Assembly: GCA_036337715.1 (NCBI GenBank)
Contig: JAYZDS010000006.1
Location: forward strand, 1 to 64,000
Origin: JAURNZ01 sp036337715
Lineage (GTDB): Bacteria > Pseudomonadota > Gammaproteobacteria > Comchoanobacterales > Comchoanobacteraceae
Reading direction: 5' to 3'
DNA: 64,000 nt
The notes under the pieces are model-generated. The model saw nothing but the letters and a program-made list of their open reading frames with translations, was not told where the DNA came from and did no database searches. Numbering within the stretch: the first letter of the stretch is position 1; each line of letters begins with the position of its first letter. This document shows, piece after piece, positions 36,786 to 45,386 of this stretch. The position numbers were made by a program, and so were the translations under genes.

Positions 36786-38729
36786 ATGAGTAAAGCATAT
36801 ATTGAAAATATAGACAAAGACATTGAGATTGATCAAAAGCAGACGTTCAAAGATTTAATTAAAAATTTAAAGATTAAGCAAATTGTTGCTGTCAAAGCCG
36901 ACAATCATATTTATGATTTAAGTGAATTAATCGGTGATTCAAAAAAAATTACTTTTATAGAAGCAAATAGCGAAGAAGGTATTGATATTGTAAGGCATTC
37001 GACAGCACATTTACTTGCTCATGCTGTCAAAACCTTATATCCAAACGTACAAGTTACAATTGGGCCTGTCATTGATAAAGGCTTTTATTATGATTTTTCT
37101 CACAAGGCTGGTTTCTCATTAGATGAATTACCTGCAATTGAAAAAAAGATGAAACAAATCGTCAAACAAAGACTTCCTATCCAAAGACTTGTTTGGCCAA
37201 GAGATGAAGCCATTGATTATTTTAAAGCCCAAGGTGAATATTACAAAGCGGAAATCATCAGTGACATAGATTCATCTGAAAAAATATCGCTTTATCAGCA
37301 AGGTGATTTCATTGATCTGTGCAGAGGTGCCCATGTGCCACACACTGGCATGCTTGGTTCATTTAAGTTAACAAAAGTTGCCGGTGCTTATTGGCGAGGC
37401 GATTCCGATAATGAAATGTTACAAAGAATCTATGGAACTGCCTGGGCTAATGAAGATGATCTGAAGGCTTACTTACATCAACAAGAAGAGGCTGAAAAAA
37501 GAGATCACAGAAAGTTAGCCAAAATTATGAGCTTGTTTCATTTTCAAGACGCATCACCCGGCATGGTTTTTTGGCATCATAATGGGTATGTTTTATATCA
37601 GACCATCATTCACTATATGCGACAAAAGCTTTATGAATTTGATTATGAAGAAATTGCTACCCCTATGATACTTGATAGGTCATTGTGGGAAGCGTCAGGT
37701 CACTGGGATAAATTTAAAGATGATATGTTTGTTACAGAGGCTGAGGATAAAACCTTTTGTGTTAAACCAATGAATTGTCCAGGTGGTTTGCAAGTTTATA
37801 ATATAGGTTTAAAAAGTTACCGTGATTTGCCGCTTAAAATGGGGGAATTTGGTTTTGTTCATCGTAATGAGATGTCTGGAACCTTACATGGTCTAATGCG
37901 GCTTAGGGCCTTTACCCAAGATGACGCTCACGTTTTTTGTACTTCGACACAATTAGATGATGAAGTTTCAAAGTTAATTATGCTTGTTTATGATACTTAT
38001 AAAGATTTTGGTTTTACAGAAATTGAAGTAAGGGTTGCAACGCGACCAGAAAAAAGAATTGGTTCAGACGAAGATTGGGACCGATCCGAAGCATCACTTG
38101 AGAAAGCATGTCAAAACCACTCTATCGCTTATACCATAGCACCTAACGAGGGGGCATTTTATGGTCCTAAGATAGAGTTCCATTTACATGATTGCTTAGG
38201 CCGTGTTTGGCAATGTGGTACCATACAGGTTGATTATTCTATGCCAGGTCGACTAAACGCATCTTATATTGATGAGCAGGGACAAAAAGGGACGCCAATT
38301 ATGATCCATCGTGCTATTTTTGGCTCAATCGAACGTTTCATTGGTATTTTAGTAGAGCACTATGCTGGTCGATTACCATTATGGTTAGCGCCTGTACAAA
38401 TTGCCATCTTAACAGTATCAGACCAATATATGGACTATGCACAAGAAATCCAACTTAGTTTGAAAAAAGCTGGGTTTAGGGTCAAGCTTGATAAACGAAA
38501 TGAAAAGCTTGGTTTTAAAATACGTGATTATACGATTAAAAAAGTGCCATATGAATTTATTATTGGTGAGTCAGAAAAGACTAATAAAACCGTGGCATTG
38601 CGTTGTGTTAATGGTAAACAAAAAACAGACATACCTCTCGATGAGCTCATTACAGCTTTGAAAAAAGAAATTGATGATAAAGTGGTTCCAGATGCTCAAA
38701 GTAGTTATGCTCTATTTCAAGCTGAGTAA
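36786..38729 (+). CDS. thrS: Threonyl-tRNA synthetase
   Basis: A class II synthetase that charges tRNA-Thr and edits serine mischarging. I use the ATG at 36786, with GAAGG five bases upstream. An earlier ATG at 36774 would add four residues (MKVK) and overlap the RBS. Domains in order: TGS (residues 1-60), editing domain with HSTAHLLAHAVK, catalytic core with MNCPGG and motif 3 RAIFGSIERFIGIL, and an anticodon-binding C terminus. It has 647 residues, normal for the family. Confidence 0.96.
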   Translation: MSKAYIENIDKDIEIDQKQTFKDLIKNLKIKQIVAVKADNHIYDLSELIGDSKKITFIEANSEEGIDIVRHSTAHLLAHAVKTLYPNVQVTIGPVIDKGFYYDFSHKAGFSLDELPAIEKKMKQIVKQRLPIQRLVWPRDEAIDYFKAQGEYYKAEIISDIDSSEKISLYQQGDFIDLCRGAHVPHTGMLGSFKLTKVAGAYWRGDSDNEMLQRIYGTAWANEDDLKAYLHQQEEAEKRDHRKLAKIMSLFHFQDASPGMVFWHHNGYVLYQTIIHYMRQKLYEFDYEEIATPMILDRSLWEASGHWDKFKDDMFVTEAEDKTFCVKPMNCPGGLQVYNIGLKSYRDLPLKMGEFGFVHRNEMSGTLHGLMRLRAFTQDDAHVFCTSTQLDDEVSKLIMLVYDTYKDFGFTEIEVRVATRPEKRIGSDEDWDRSEASLEKACQNHSIAYTIAPNEGAFYGPKIEFHLHDCLGRVWQCGTIQVDYSMPGRLNASYIDEQGQKGTPIMIHRAIFGSIERFIGILVEHYAGRLPLWLAPVQIAILTVSDQYMDYAQEIQLSLKKAGFRVKLDKRNEKLGFKIRDYTIKKVPYEFIIGESEKTNKTVALRCVNGKQKTDIPLDELITALKKEIDDKVVPDAQSSYALFQAE

Positions 38730-38738
38730 TTAGTATTG

Positions 38739-38812
38739 CGCCCCGAGCAGGATTCGAACCTGCGACCTATCCCTTAGGAGGGGATCGCGCTATCCAGCTG
38801 TGCCATCGGGGC
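38739..38812 (-). tRNA. tRNA-Arg (anticodon CCU)
   Basis: A full cloverleaf on the (-) strand: acceptor GCCCCGA/TCGGGGC, D arm with GCAC-AGCTGGATA-GCGC, anticodon stem ATCCC/GGGAT with loop CTCCTAA (anticodon CCT, reading AGG), variable AGGTC and T arm GCAGG-TTCGAAT-CCTGC. It is 74 bases. CCA is not encoded after the discriminator G, unlike the tRNA-Asn in this window. It lies antisense nine bases after thrS. Confidence 0.95.
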
Positions 38813-38900
38813 GAATAATTATTATGGCTGAATTAAATTGACGTCTTCAAGTTTTAAAATGAATGGGTTACAATATTTGAAGCTAATAAGAGGATAAGAC

Positions 38901-39413
38901 ATGAATTCGATGGTGGTATTTTTAATTCCTTTACTGGGATTGGTCATATGGCTAGGTTTTTTTACGCGCTCAGAAAGTGAACAACCAAAACCAAAACCTC
39001 AGTGGTTAACACTTAAACTTAGGGAAATTGATATTTCTAATGGATATGAATTTGTTCAATGTTTATATGACTTTGGTTTTAAATATGATGCTAATCACCA
39101 AATTTTTAACTTTATAGAAAACGATCAATTATGGTTTAGATGTTTAAATCTTCGCAAACCAGGTAAGTTTGATAACTTAGAAGATGGGAAAACCATTCAT
39201 GGGCTGATGTTTGTAACGGATATTGCTGCGATTAATACAGAAGATAAAAAAGCGTGTCTGAATGAAATGATGAAGCTTGCATGTCTGTGCAAGGAACAAT
39301 ATGGTGGTCAAATATATGATGCAAATGGCCCCGTAGATACGGACACATGGTTAAATGATACGATGGTAACTAATGGTGCTAATGTTGTTCAGAAAGATAT
39401 GTTGTCTGCATGA
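38901..39413 (+). CDS. zipA: Short ZipA-like cell-division protein
   Basis: A 170-residue protein with one N-terminal helix (MVVFLIPLLGLVIWLGFF), a short proline/lysine spacer (EQPKPKPQ), and a C-terminal domain of about 135 residues with the ZipA signature positions (FVQCLYDFGFKYDANHQIFN, LWFRCLNLRKPGKFDN, LMFVTDI). ZipA links FtsZ to the membrane. E. coli ZipA is about 328 residues with a long P/Q linker, so this version lacks almost all of the linker. The order zipA-ligA supports the assignment. An RBS (GAGGA) precedes the start. Confidence 0.75.
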   Translation: MNSMVVFLIPLLGLVIWLGFFTRSESEQPKPKPQWLTLKLREIDISNGYEFVQCLYDFGFKYDANHQIFNFIENDQLWFRCLNLRKPGKFDNLEDGKTIHGLMFVTDIAAINTEDKKACLNEMMKLACLCKEQYGGQIYDANGPVDTDTWLNDTMVTNGANVVQKDMLSA

Positions 39414-40003
39414 AACAAATGTGGTTAATATTGGTTATTTCAGTTGTTTTGCCTCAGCATTTGTTTGCTCAAGAAGTAACGCCTTTTTTGGAGACTAAAG
39501 TTGCTACCCATCAATATCATGGTGATGGTGCTGAAACAAATGACCCTCTCAATCAAGCCTCTAACACTGACAGTGTGGAAAAAGTTAAATTAACGCAGAC
39601 TAAATGGTTGGATATGCACATTCCTGAAATTTTCAGCGAAGATCATATTAATTTTTCAATACATGATCAGATGATTAACAAGTATTTTAACGATTCAGGA
39701 CTAAAAGATTATTCCTCATGGCAAAAAAAACAAATTCCTCTTCTTATTAGGCATCAATTTATAGTGAAAGCAACACTAGCAGATACAATTCAAACCAATC
39801 CCTTTGAATCAGATCAAAATGAAAAAACACTTCATGTTAATCTAATGTTTCACGGTTATGATAGTCATCTTGCTAAAAAAGTTGAAGTGATTCATTTAAC
39901 CGTCAAATTACAATTAATGTCACATCCTACGAAGGATTGGGTAATAAGTAAAATGAGTGTAGAAGTAAATGACGATAGAAAACAAAATCAAAACCCTGCG
40001 TAA
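39410..40003 (+). CDS. Secreted protein resembling DotI/IcmL-type periplasmic domains
   Basis: A 197-residue exported protein (signal MKQMWLILVISVVLPQHLFA, cleaved near AQEV). Its mature part has the layout of the IcmL/DotI family: a tryptophan (TKWLDMHIPEIF), a following KYFNDSGLKDYSSW, then IRHQFIVKATLAD and a late LTVKLQLMSHPTKDWVISKM strand. These are positional parallels to the YFT-x-x-GW, VxAVA and VxRVxxxxxGxGI segments of Dot/Icm proteins, and not a firm match. It starts inside the zipA stop (ATGA) and overlaps ligA by 35 bases. It may instead be an unrelated periplasmic protein. Confidence 0.45.
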   Translation: MKQMWLILVISVVLPQHLFAQEVTPFLETKVATHQYHGDGAETNDPLNQASNTDSVEKVKLTQTKWLDMHIPEIFSEDHINFSIHDQMINKYFNDSGLKDYSSWQKKQIPLLIRHQFIVKATLADTIQTNPFESDQNEKTLHVNLMFHGYDSHLAKKVEVIHLTVKLQLMSHPTKDWVISKMSVEVNDDRKQNQNPA

Positions 40004-41951
40004 AGAAATTAGTAGGCTTAACGACGCTTATTTTAATCTAGATAGTCCAATTGTTGATGATGCCACTTACGACAAGTTATTTCATGAATTAAAGGCTTTA
40101 GAATCTGAATATCCACAGTTTTTTGATCCTCAGTCACCAACGCAGACAATCACTAAAGCCAATCGCTCAGGTTTGAAAAAAGTTCAACACCAAATACCAA
40201 TGATGTCTTTAGATAATGCATTTAGCGAGGAAGATATAGAGCAATTTCTTAATCGTATAAAACCTTTCGCAACAGAAACTAATTTAGCGCCAGAAATAGT
40301 TATTGAACCAAAATTTGATGGAATTGCTGTTAGTCTTGTATATGAAAAGGGTCATCTTAAACTCGGGGCAACTCGCGGAGATGGACAAACGGGAGAAGAC
40401 ATTACAGAGAATGTTCTGACGATCGATAATGTTCCCGAGTCAGTTGTTTACGCTGAAAACTTTTGCGTTCGTGGCGAAGTTGTTATCACTAAAGAAGATT
40501 TTAAAATATTAAATGCAGAGTTGTCCAAAGAAGGAAAAAAAACATTTGCTAACCCTCGCAATGCTGCTGCGGGTAGTTTGCGACAATTGAATTTAAAAAT
40601 TACAGCAGAAAGACCGCTCACTTTCATGGCGTATAATGTTGAAGGTAACAACCAATTACCTAGTGTTCAAAATGAAAAAATGTTATGGCTTAAACAAATG
40701 GGGTTTAGTATTGCTGAAGAGCGCACAGTCGTGAAAGATTTAAAAAGTTGCATGGCCTTTTATGATGTTATGTTTGAAAAAAGAATGTCTCTACCTTACG
40801 AGATTGATGGCCTTGTTTATAAAGTGAATGAGGTAGCCATACATCATTTGATGGGGGCTACATCAAGAGCACCTAGGTGGGCCATAGCTCATAAATTTCC
40901 TGCCAATGAAACCATGGCAAAGGTGTTAAATATTGGATTCCAAGTAGGTCGCACAGGGGTAGTGACACCTGTTGCACAATTAGAACCAACACCATTAGGG
41001 GGAGTTGTTATCCAAAATGCTACTTTGCATAATTTTTCTGAACTTGCACGAAAAGATGTTAGGGCAGGTGATTATGTTTGGTTAAGAAGAGCAGGGGACG
41101 TTATTCCAGAAATCATTGGTGTAGTTAAGGAAAAAAGATCAGATGACCTAAAAAAACCTAATTTACCTCTATATTGTCCAAGTTGTTCAAGTAAGTTAGA
41201 AATAAATGAGTTAAATCGAATTTGTATTAATCCTAAATGCCCAGAACAAGTTTTAGGCGGTCTTGAACATTTTACTTCCAAGCATGCGCTTAATATCACT
41301 GGTTTAGGTAGAACCTGGCTTAAAATACTTTATGAAAATAAATTAGTAGAGACCTTTTCAGATATCTATAAACTTAATTATGATGATCTGATTTCGTTAC
41401 CGCGCATGGGAGATAAATCAGTAAAAAATTTATTGACAGAAATTGACCAATCCAAAAAAGTATCTTTTGATCGTTTTTTGTATGCTTTAGGCATTGCTGA
41501 AGTCGGTCGAGTTACAGCCAAAAAAATTGCCGATAAATATATTCATTGGGATGGTTTATTAAAAGCTGAAATAGATGATCTTTTAGAGGTTTCTGATGTT
41601 GGTCCTCAAGTTGCAAAACATCTATTATCAGCAATTAAAAATGACACGTTAGCTAAAGAAGTGGAAAAATTAGAACAATTTGGTCTTTCTATTATTGAAT
41701 CAAAAACCCAGGTTGAATCAGGTCTGCTTTCAGGTCGGCGTTTTGTGATTACTGGACAGTTAAAAAGTATGTCACGCGAACAGGCTAAAGACTATTTAGA
41801 ACAGTTAGGTGCCACAGTAGTGGGTCAAGTGAGTGGCTCGACAACTGATATTCTACTTGGTAGTAAACCGGGTTCTAAATGGACTAAAGCGCAAAAGCAA
41901 GGCATTGAGCCGACGTCTGAAGAACAACTCACAAATTGGTTAAGCGATTAG
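39969..41951 (+). CDS. ligA: NAD-dependent DNA ligase
   Basis: This ligase seals nicks during replication and repair. It has 660 residues in the family order: Ia domain, adenylation domain with the catalytic lysine in EPKFDG (K115, same number as E. coli), OB fold, Cys4 zinc finger CPSCSSKLEINELNRICIN (last cysteine in NPKCPEQ), helix-hairpin-helix repeats, and a C-terminal BRCT domain (LLSGRRFVITGQLKSMSREQ). It is complete. It overlaps the preceding gene by 35 bases. Confidence 0.97.
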   Translation: MTIENKIKTLRKEISRLNDAYFNLDSPIVDDATYDKLFHELKALESEYPQFFDPQSPTQTITKANRSGLKKVQHQIPMMSLDNAFSEEDIEQFLNRIKPFATETNLAPEIVIEPKFDGIAVSLVYEKGHLKLGATRGDGQTGEDITENVLTIDNVPESVVYAENFCVRGEVVITKEDFKILNAELSKEGKKTFANPRNAAAGSLRQLNLKITAERPLTFMAYNVEGNNQLPSVQNEKMLWLKQMGFSIAEERTVVKDLKSCMAFYDVMFEKRMSLPYEIDGLVYKVNEVAIHHLMGATSRAPRWAIAHKFPANETMAKVLNIGFQVGRTGVVTPVAQLEPTPLGGVVIQNATLHNFSELARKDVRAGDYVWLRRAGDVIPEIIGVVKEKRSDDLKKPNLPLYCPSCSSKLEINELNRICINPKCPEQVLGGLEHFTSKHALNITGLGRTWLKILYENKLVETFSDIYKLNYDDLISLPRMGDKSVKNLLTEIDQSKKVSFDRFLYALGIAEVGRVTAKKIADKYIHWDGLLKAEIDDLLEVSDVGPQVAKHLLSAIKNDTLAKEVEKLEQFGLSIIESKTQVESGLLSGRRFVITGQLKSMSREQAKDYLEQLGATVVGQVSGSTTDILLGSKPGSKWTKAQKQGIEPTSEEQLTNWLSD

Positions 41952-41952
41952 A

Positions 41953-42783
41953 TTATTTGGTATCTAATAATGGCTCATAGCCTTCACGAAAACTAGGATA
42001 TTTAAATTCAAATAAAGTTTCGAGTAAGCGAGCATTACTCACTTGTTTATTCGTTTTGCTATGAAAGTGATCATTTGTTTGACTAGGAACCGGTGAATAA
42101 ATGCCAAGTGTCGTGCTTAACCAGGATAATAATTCATTAACTGTTGTTGGGCTCGAGTCAACAACGTTGTACACCGATTTTATCTCAGGCAAGTTAAATA
42201 GGTGTTGAAGTGAACGAACGCAATCATCCCTATGTATTCGATTTGTATAGACAGGTTTGTCTGTCATATGAAGACGGCCTTTTTTGATCTGATTAATGAT
42301 GTAGTAGCGATCTGGACCATAAATGCCACCTATTCGTGTGATGATTGGGTCACATGAAAATGAAAGAATTTGTTTTTCTGCCTCTTGTAGACAAATGCCG
42401 TTCATTTCGGTTGCTTTGGGTAAAGTTGTGGTCTCATCAACCCAGGCGCCATCATTAAAGGGATAAACAGCTGTGCTTGAGGCAAACATAAATCTTTTTG
42501 GCAAGTACGGTTTACAAAGCTGCCAAATTTTTTCAGGGCCATCAATGTAAGCAGACTGATAACAAGCTTGTGTTTTTGCATCGGCAGAAACAAGGTATAT
42601 GACAGCATCTACTTGGGGTAATTCATGTAAATCAAATATATCACTTTTGATAAGTGATATATTTCCATGATCGTAAAAGTCATTGCTACGTCGAACGACA
42701 AACACTCTATTACCTTGCTTTGCTAGATCATAGGCTAAAGGTTTACCTATATAACCACCACCAACAATTAATACCCTTGCCAT
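41953..42783 (-). CDS. NAD(P)-binding epimerase/dehydratase, YeeZ-like
   Basis: A 276-residue Rossmann-fold protein starting with the dinucleotide motif VLIVGGGYIGKPLAYDLAKQ. RIGGIYGPDRY and the segment FASSTAVYPFNDG place it in the extended short-chain dehydrogenase class (YeeZ-like). The classical YxxxK is not clear. It ends two bases after ligA on the opposite strand and lies two bases downstream of udk. The substrate is unknown. Confidence 0.8.
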   Translation of the reverse strand: MARVLIVGGGYIGKPLAYDLAKQGNRVFVVRRSNDFYDHGNISLIKSDIFDLHELPQVDAVIYLVSADAKTQACYQSAYIDGPEKIWQLCKPYLPKRFMFASSTAVYPFNDGAWVDETTTLPKATEMNGICLQEAEKQILSFSCDPIITRIGGIYGPDRYYIINQIKKGRLHMTDKPVYTNRIHRDDCVRSLQHLFNLPEIKSVYNVVDSSPTTVNELLSWLSTTLGIYSPVPSQTNDHFHSKTNKQVSNARLLETLFEFKYPSFREGYEPLLDTK

Positions 42784-42785
42784 CG

Positions 42786-43433
42786 TTATACCCCTGATTG
42801 GACTTGTTTCAGTTTGCTAACAATATCAGCTTTGATTTGTTCAATGGCTTCCCAATTTTTACCACCGCCAGTTACGATATGATTGACCCCTTCCTTACTT
42901 GGTGCAATAAATTCCCAATACATTGGACGTACAGTGTGCACGTATTGATCTAATGTGTTCTGAATGGATCGACCTCTTTCTGAAAGATCACGGTTTAAAC
43001 GTCTAATCAAACAAATATCTAAAGGTGCATCGATGAATACAGTAATATCGAGTTCTTTTCTAATTTTTTTATCAGCAAGTAATAATATGCCGTCACAAAG
43101 AATCACTTGTGCTGGTGCTACGTATTGTGTTTCATCTGATCGGGTATGGGTATGAAACTTATAGATAGGAATGTCGACGGATTGGCCTTTTTTCAAAGTG
43201 CTTAAATGCTCGACAAGCAGAGTATGTTCTAGAGCATCTGGATGATCATAATTTTTTTTGGGGCGTTCTACAGGATCTATGTGTGCTTGATCTAAATAAT
43301 AACTATCTTCACGTATTATTGACACAGTATGATCTTCATGAAGTGTTTTATGAAGATTATCAACTAGTAAGCTTTTCCCCGAGCCTGATGGTCCGGCAAC
43401 ACCGATTAAGATGGGTCTATTTTCGTTTGGCAT
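42786..43433 (-). CDS. udk: Uridine kinase
   Basis: This kinase phosphorylates uridine and cytidine in pyrimidine salvage. It has 215 residues with the P-loop GVAGPSGSGKS near residues 8-18, REDSYYLDQ, the base-binding NYDHPDA, and the lid RLNRDLSERGRS. It is coupled to the Smr gene upstream (one-base overlap) and to the epimerase gene downstream. Confidence 0.94.
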   Translation of the reverse strand: MPNENRPILIGVAGPSGSGKSLLVDNLHKTLHEDHTVSIIREDSYYLDQAHIDPVERPKKNYDHPDALEHTLLVEHLSTLKKGQSVDIPIYKFHTHTRSDETQYVAPAQVILCDGILLLADKKIRKELDITVFIDAPLDICLIRRLNRDLSERGRSIQNTLDQYVHTVRPMYWEFIAPSKEGVNHIVTGGGKNWEAIEQIKADIVSKLKQVQSGV

Positions 43434-43789
43434 TAATCACCTTCCTTCTTAGTTAATACGTAAGTAGCGCCAGCGCCACCGTCATGAGGTTTTGCTGAGC
43501 AAAACGCAAGTACATCTGGTTCGTCTTTTAAAAACTCGAAAACCATAATTTTCAAAACTGGTATAGCATCTGGGTTATGTTGACCTTTGCCATGAATGAT
43601 TTTAAACATTTGTGGATGACTGGTCGAAAAGACATTGTTTAATTTTGATCTTGCTTCTGATTGAGTTAGACCATGAAGATCAATGGTAAATAAATGCTGA
43701 GCACGTTTTAAATGCCTTATTTGAGAGGAATTGACTCCGTTTTTCTTATAATTTAGAACTGTCTCGGCTTGTATGTTTTCGTCGTTCAT
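43433..43789 (-). CDS. Smr-domain protein
   Basis: A 118-residue Smr-domain protein with the diagnostic IDLHGLTQSEAR and IIHGKGQHN (H-G-K-G), then VLAFCSAKPHDGGAGATYV. Stand-alone Smr proteins are nucleases or RNA-binding factors, and E. coli SmrB acts in ribosome rescue. The second half matches the SmrA/B type. The first 40 residues are polar and divergent. It is first in a three-gene (-) unit with udk and the epimerase. Confidence 0.85.
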   Translation of the reverse strand: MNDENIQAETVLNYKKNGVNSSQIRHLKRAQHLFTIDLHGLTQSEARSKLNNVFSTSHPQMFKIIHGKGQHNPDAIPVLKIMVFEFLKDEPDVLAFCSAKPHDGGAGATYVLTKKEGD

Positions 43790-43853
43790 TAGAGTAGTGA
43801 TTTATTCAAAATTAGGTTCATATTAACTTAATCTATGGTTTAAGGCAACGTTA

Positions 43854-43882
43854 TTGACGAAAATAAGAATGCTTACTATCAT
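43854..43882 (+). promoter_or_regulatory. Sigma-70-type promoter before the usg-like gene
   Basis: TTGACG (43854-43859), a 17-base spacer and TATCAT (43877-43882), 27 bases before the ATG at 43910. AAAGGA about eight bases before the ATG is the RBS. Confidence 0.6.
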
Positions 43883-43909
43883 TAAGGTATCATTGAAAGG
43901 ATATCAAGT

Positions 43910-44881
43910 ATGCAATCGAATGGAATCAAAATTGCTTTATGTGCAACATCTCAGAGAATAGGCTTTGCAATTTGTCAATCACTTGAAAGATTAGTGCAAA
44001 TAGAGTCAATCAAAGTCTTTTTAGATCCAGTCAACGATCCAGTGCGGTTAATGTATCGTGGTGAATGTCTTCAAGTAGAAACTTATAACAGTTTAGAAAA
44101 TTACATGCCTGATATCATCATATATGCTGGTAAAGCATTTAATTTCAACGCGTTTCATAGTCAATTTAATCGTTTGAACATTCCGATGCTAAACCTTAGT
44201 TGGGGTTTGGGGGTCGAAAACTTAATTTTGGAGCCAAATGATGAAAACATATATCAAATGAAACACCCTATCACCCAACAACTATATTTACCCCTATCAC
44301 ATATTGATAAATTATCAAAAATTGAGACTGTCAATATATGTGTTGCATGCGGTGCAGATATTGAAGGTGAAGACGGTATTTTAGAGCTTATGAATCAAAC
44401 TAAAGCATATATGAGTTACGATGAAGAATATTTTAATGTTTTCCCCAAACCAATAGCATTTAATTCTATATCAGATATTTCAGTTGATGAAACGACAGGT
44501 TATGATGCTTGCCGGAGAATGATGACAAAAGAGTTGAAACAAGCACTTAAAAATGATTTATCGATAGATATGTCATTTATGCAGCTACCTGTCATACAAG
44601 GACATCATGCTGTTGTGCATGTGACGTCAAAAAATCCAATAGATATGTGTGAGGTTGGCAAGTCATTTGAATCAGACCCATTATTACATCATGTCAATTT
44701 AGTAAGTAACCGAGAATACGCACAATGTTTTAACCGAGTTGCAATAAGCCAAATCAAACAACATCCTGAACATAATCGGGGGATTAGTTTTCACGTGCTC
44801 GCAGATGAGTTAGCTTTTGGTATCAAACAATATGTATTACACAAAGTTACTGAAATGTTTGAAATAACTGAGGCTATGTAG
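43910..44881 (+). CDS. usg: Usg-like protein (aspartate-semialdehyde dehydrogenase homologue)
   Basis: A 323-residue protein in the semialdehyde-dehydrogenase superfamily, close in layout to Usg. The N-terminal half is a Rossmann domain. FPKPIAFN, RRMMTKELKQAL and LPVIQGHHAVVHV match Usg/ASADH positions, and the C terminus ends in the helix HVLADELAFGIKQYVLHKV. Where active enzymes have the catalytic NCST loop this protein has HPITQQLYLPLS, so no catalytic cysteine is visible and it is probably not an active dehydrogenase. It precedes fimV-truA, where gammaproteobacteria often carry asd/usg. Confidence 0.65.
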   Translation: MQSNGIKIALCATSQRIGFAICQSLERLVQIESIKVFLDPVNDPVRLMYRGECLQVETYNSLENYMPDIIIYAGKAFNFNAFHSQFNRLNIPMLNLSWGLGVENLILEPNDENIYQMKHPITQQLYLPLSHIDKLSKIETVNICVACGADIEGEDGILELMNQTKAYMSYDEEYFNVFPKPIAFNSISDISVDETTGYDACRRMMTKELKQALKNDLSIDMSFMQLPVIQGHHAVVHVTSKNPIDMCEVGKSFESDPLLHHVNLVSNREYAQCFNRVAISQIKQHPEHNRGISFHVLADELAFGIKQYVLHKVTEMFEITEAM

Positions 44882-44989
44882 TTTAGTTATCTAATTTGTT
44901 ATACAGCAATAAGCTGCCATGTTGATAAAAATACAAAGTTATGCTAATTTATATACTAGTTGAGCGTAATTTTGAGAAAATCAAACTTA

Positions 44990-45022
44990 CTTAAGGTAAT
45001 TTTAATATAAATAGACTACACT
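44990..45022 (+). promoter_or_regulatory. PmrA-like tandem box with -10 hexamer
   Basis: CTTAAG (44990-44995), GTAAT, TTTAAT (45001-45006), a full match to YTTAAK-N5-YTTAAK. Ten bases later TACACT (45017-45022) fits a -10. A transcript from about 45029 would have a leader of roughly 60 bases to the ATG at 45089, which has its own RBS. Confidence 0.6.
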
Positions 45023-45088
45023 ATGACTATGGACATTTTCAGAAATAAAGATTTAAATTACATCGGGTTACAATTCTCAAGGATTTTG

Positions 45089-45247
45089 ATGCCAGTACCC
45101 TCAGCACTATTGATGGTTAATTTTGCGCACAACAAATCAGCTCAAGAAGAGTCATTGAAGCCAAAAACTTCAAGGAATAATAATGTAATATATACTGGTC
45201 GTTTTCAAGGTAATCCTGCTCATCAACCACCTAAACTAACAAGATAG
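45089..45247 (+). CDS. Small protein of unknown function, PmrA-box controlled
   Basis: Unrecognised. The in-frame ORF starts at 45023, but that ATG has no RBS and would precede the predicted transcript start. The ATG at 45089 has AAGGA five bases upstream and gives 52 residues starting MPVPSALLMVNF. A polar, serine/lysine/asparagine-rich remainder with VIYTGRFQGNP and a basic tail (PPKLTR) follows. There is no signal peptide. The gene stands alone between the usg-like gene and fimV, and the region 44882-45386 otherwise holds only the box. It is a possible small effector or regulator (inference). Confidence 0.45.
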   Translation: MPVPSALLMVNFAHNKSAQEESLKPKTSRNNNVIYTGRFQGNPAHQPPKLTR

Positions 45248-45386
45248 GCGTTTCGTTAAAAAGCTTAGTTGCTATATAGTATTCCCTAAGTTTAAACAGG
45301 TTCTTTTACAGCATTTGATATTTAATTGAGTAGTTTTTTCTACAAACACTTGATACAGTATTTATAATACAGTTATTATAAATTCT

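Noticed and set aside
43827..43844. CTTAAT and TTTAAG before the usg-like gene, a possible PmrA-like box
   Set aside because: The half-sites are 12 bases apart, not 11, and a good sigma-70 promoter with a proper -35 lies downstream, so no activator site is needed.
44882..45386. A structured RNA in the 500-base gap
   Set aside because: No stable hairpin series was seen; the PmrA-like box and the small ORF at 45089 explain the only clear signals.
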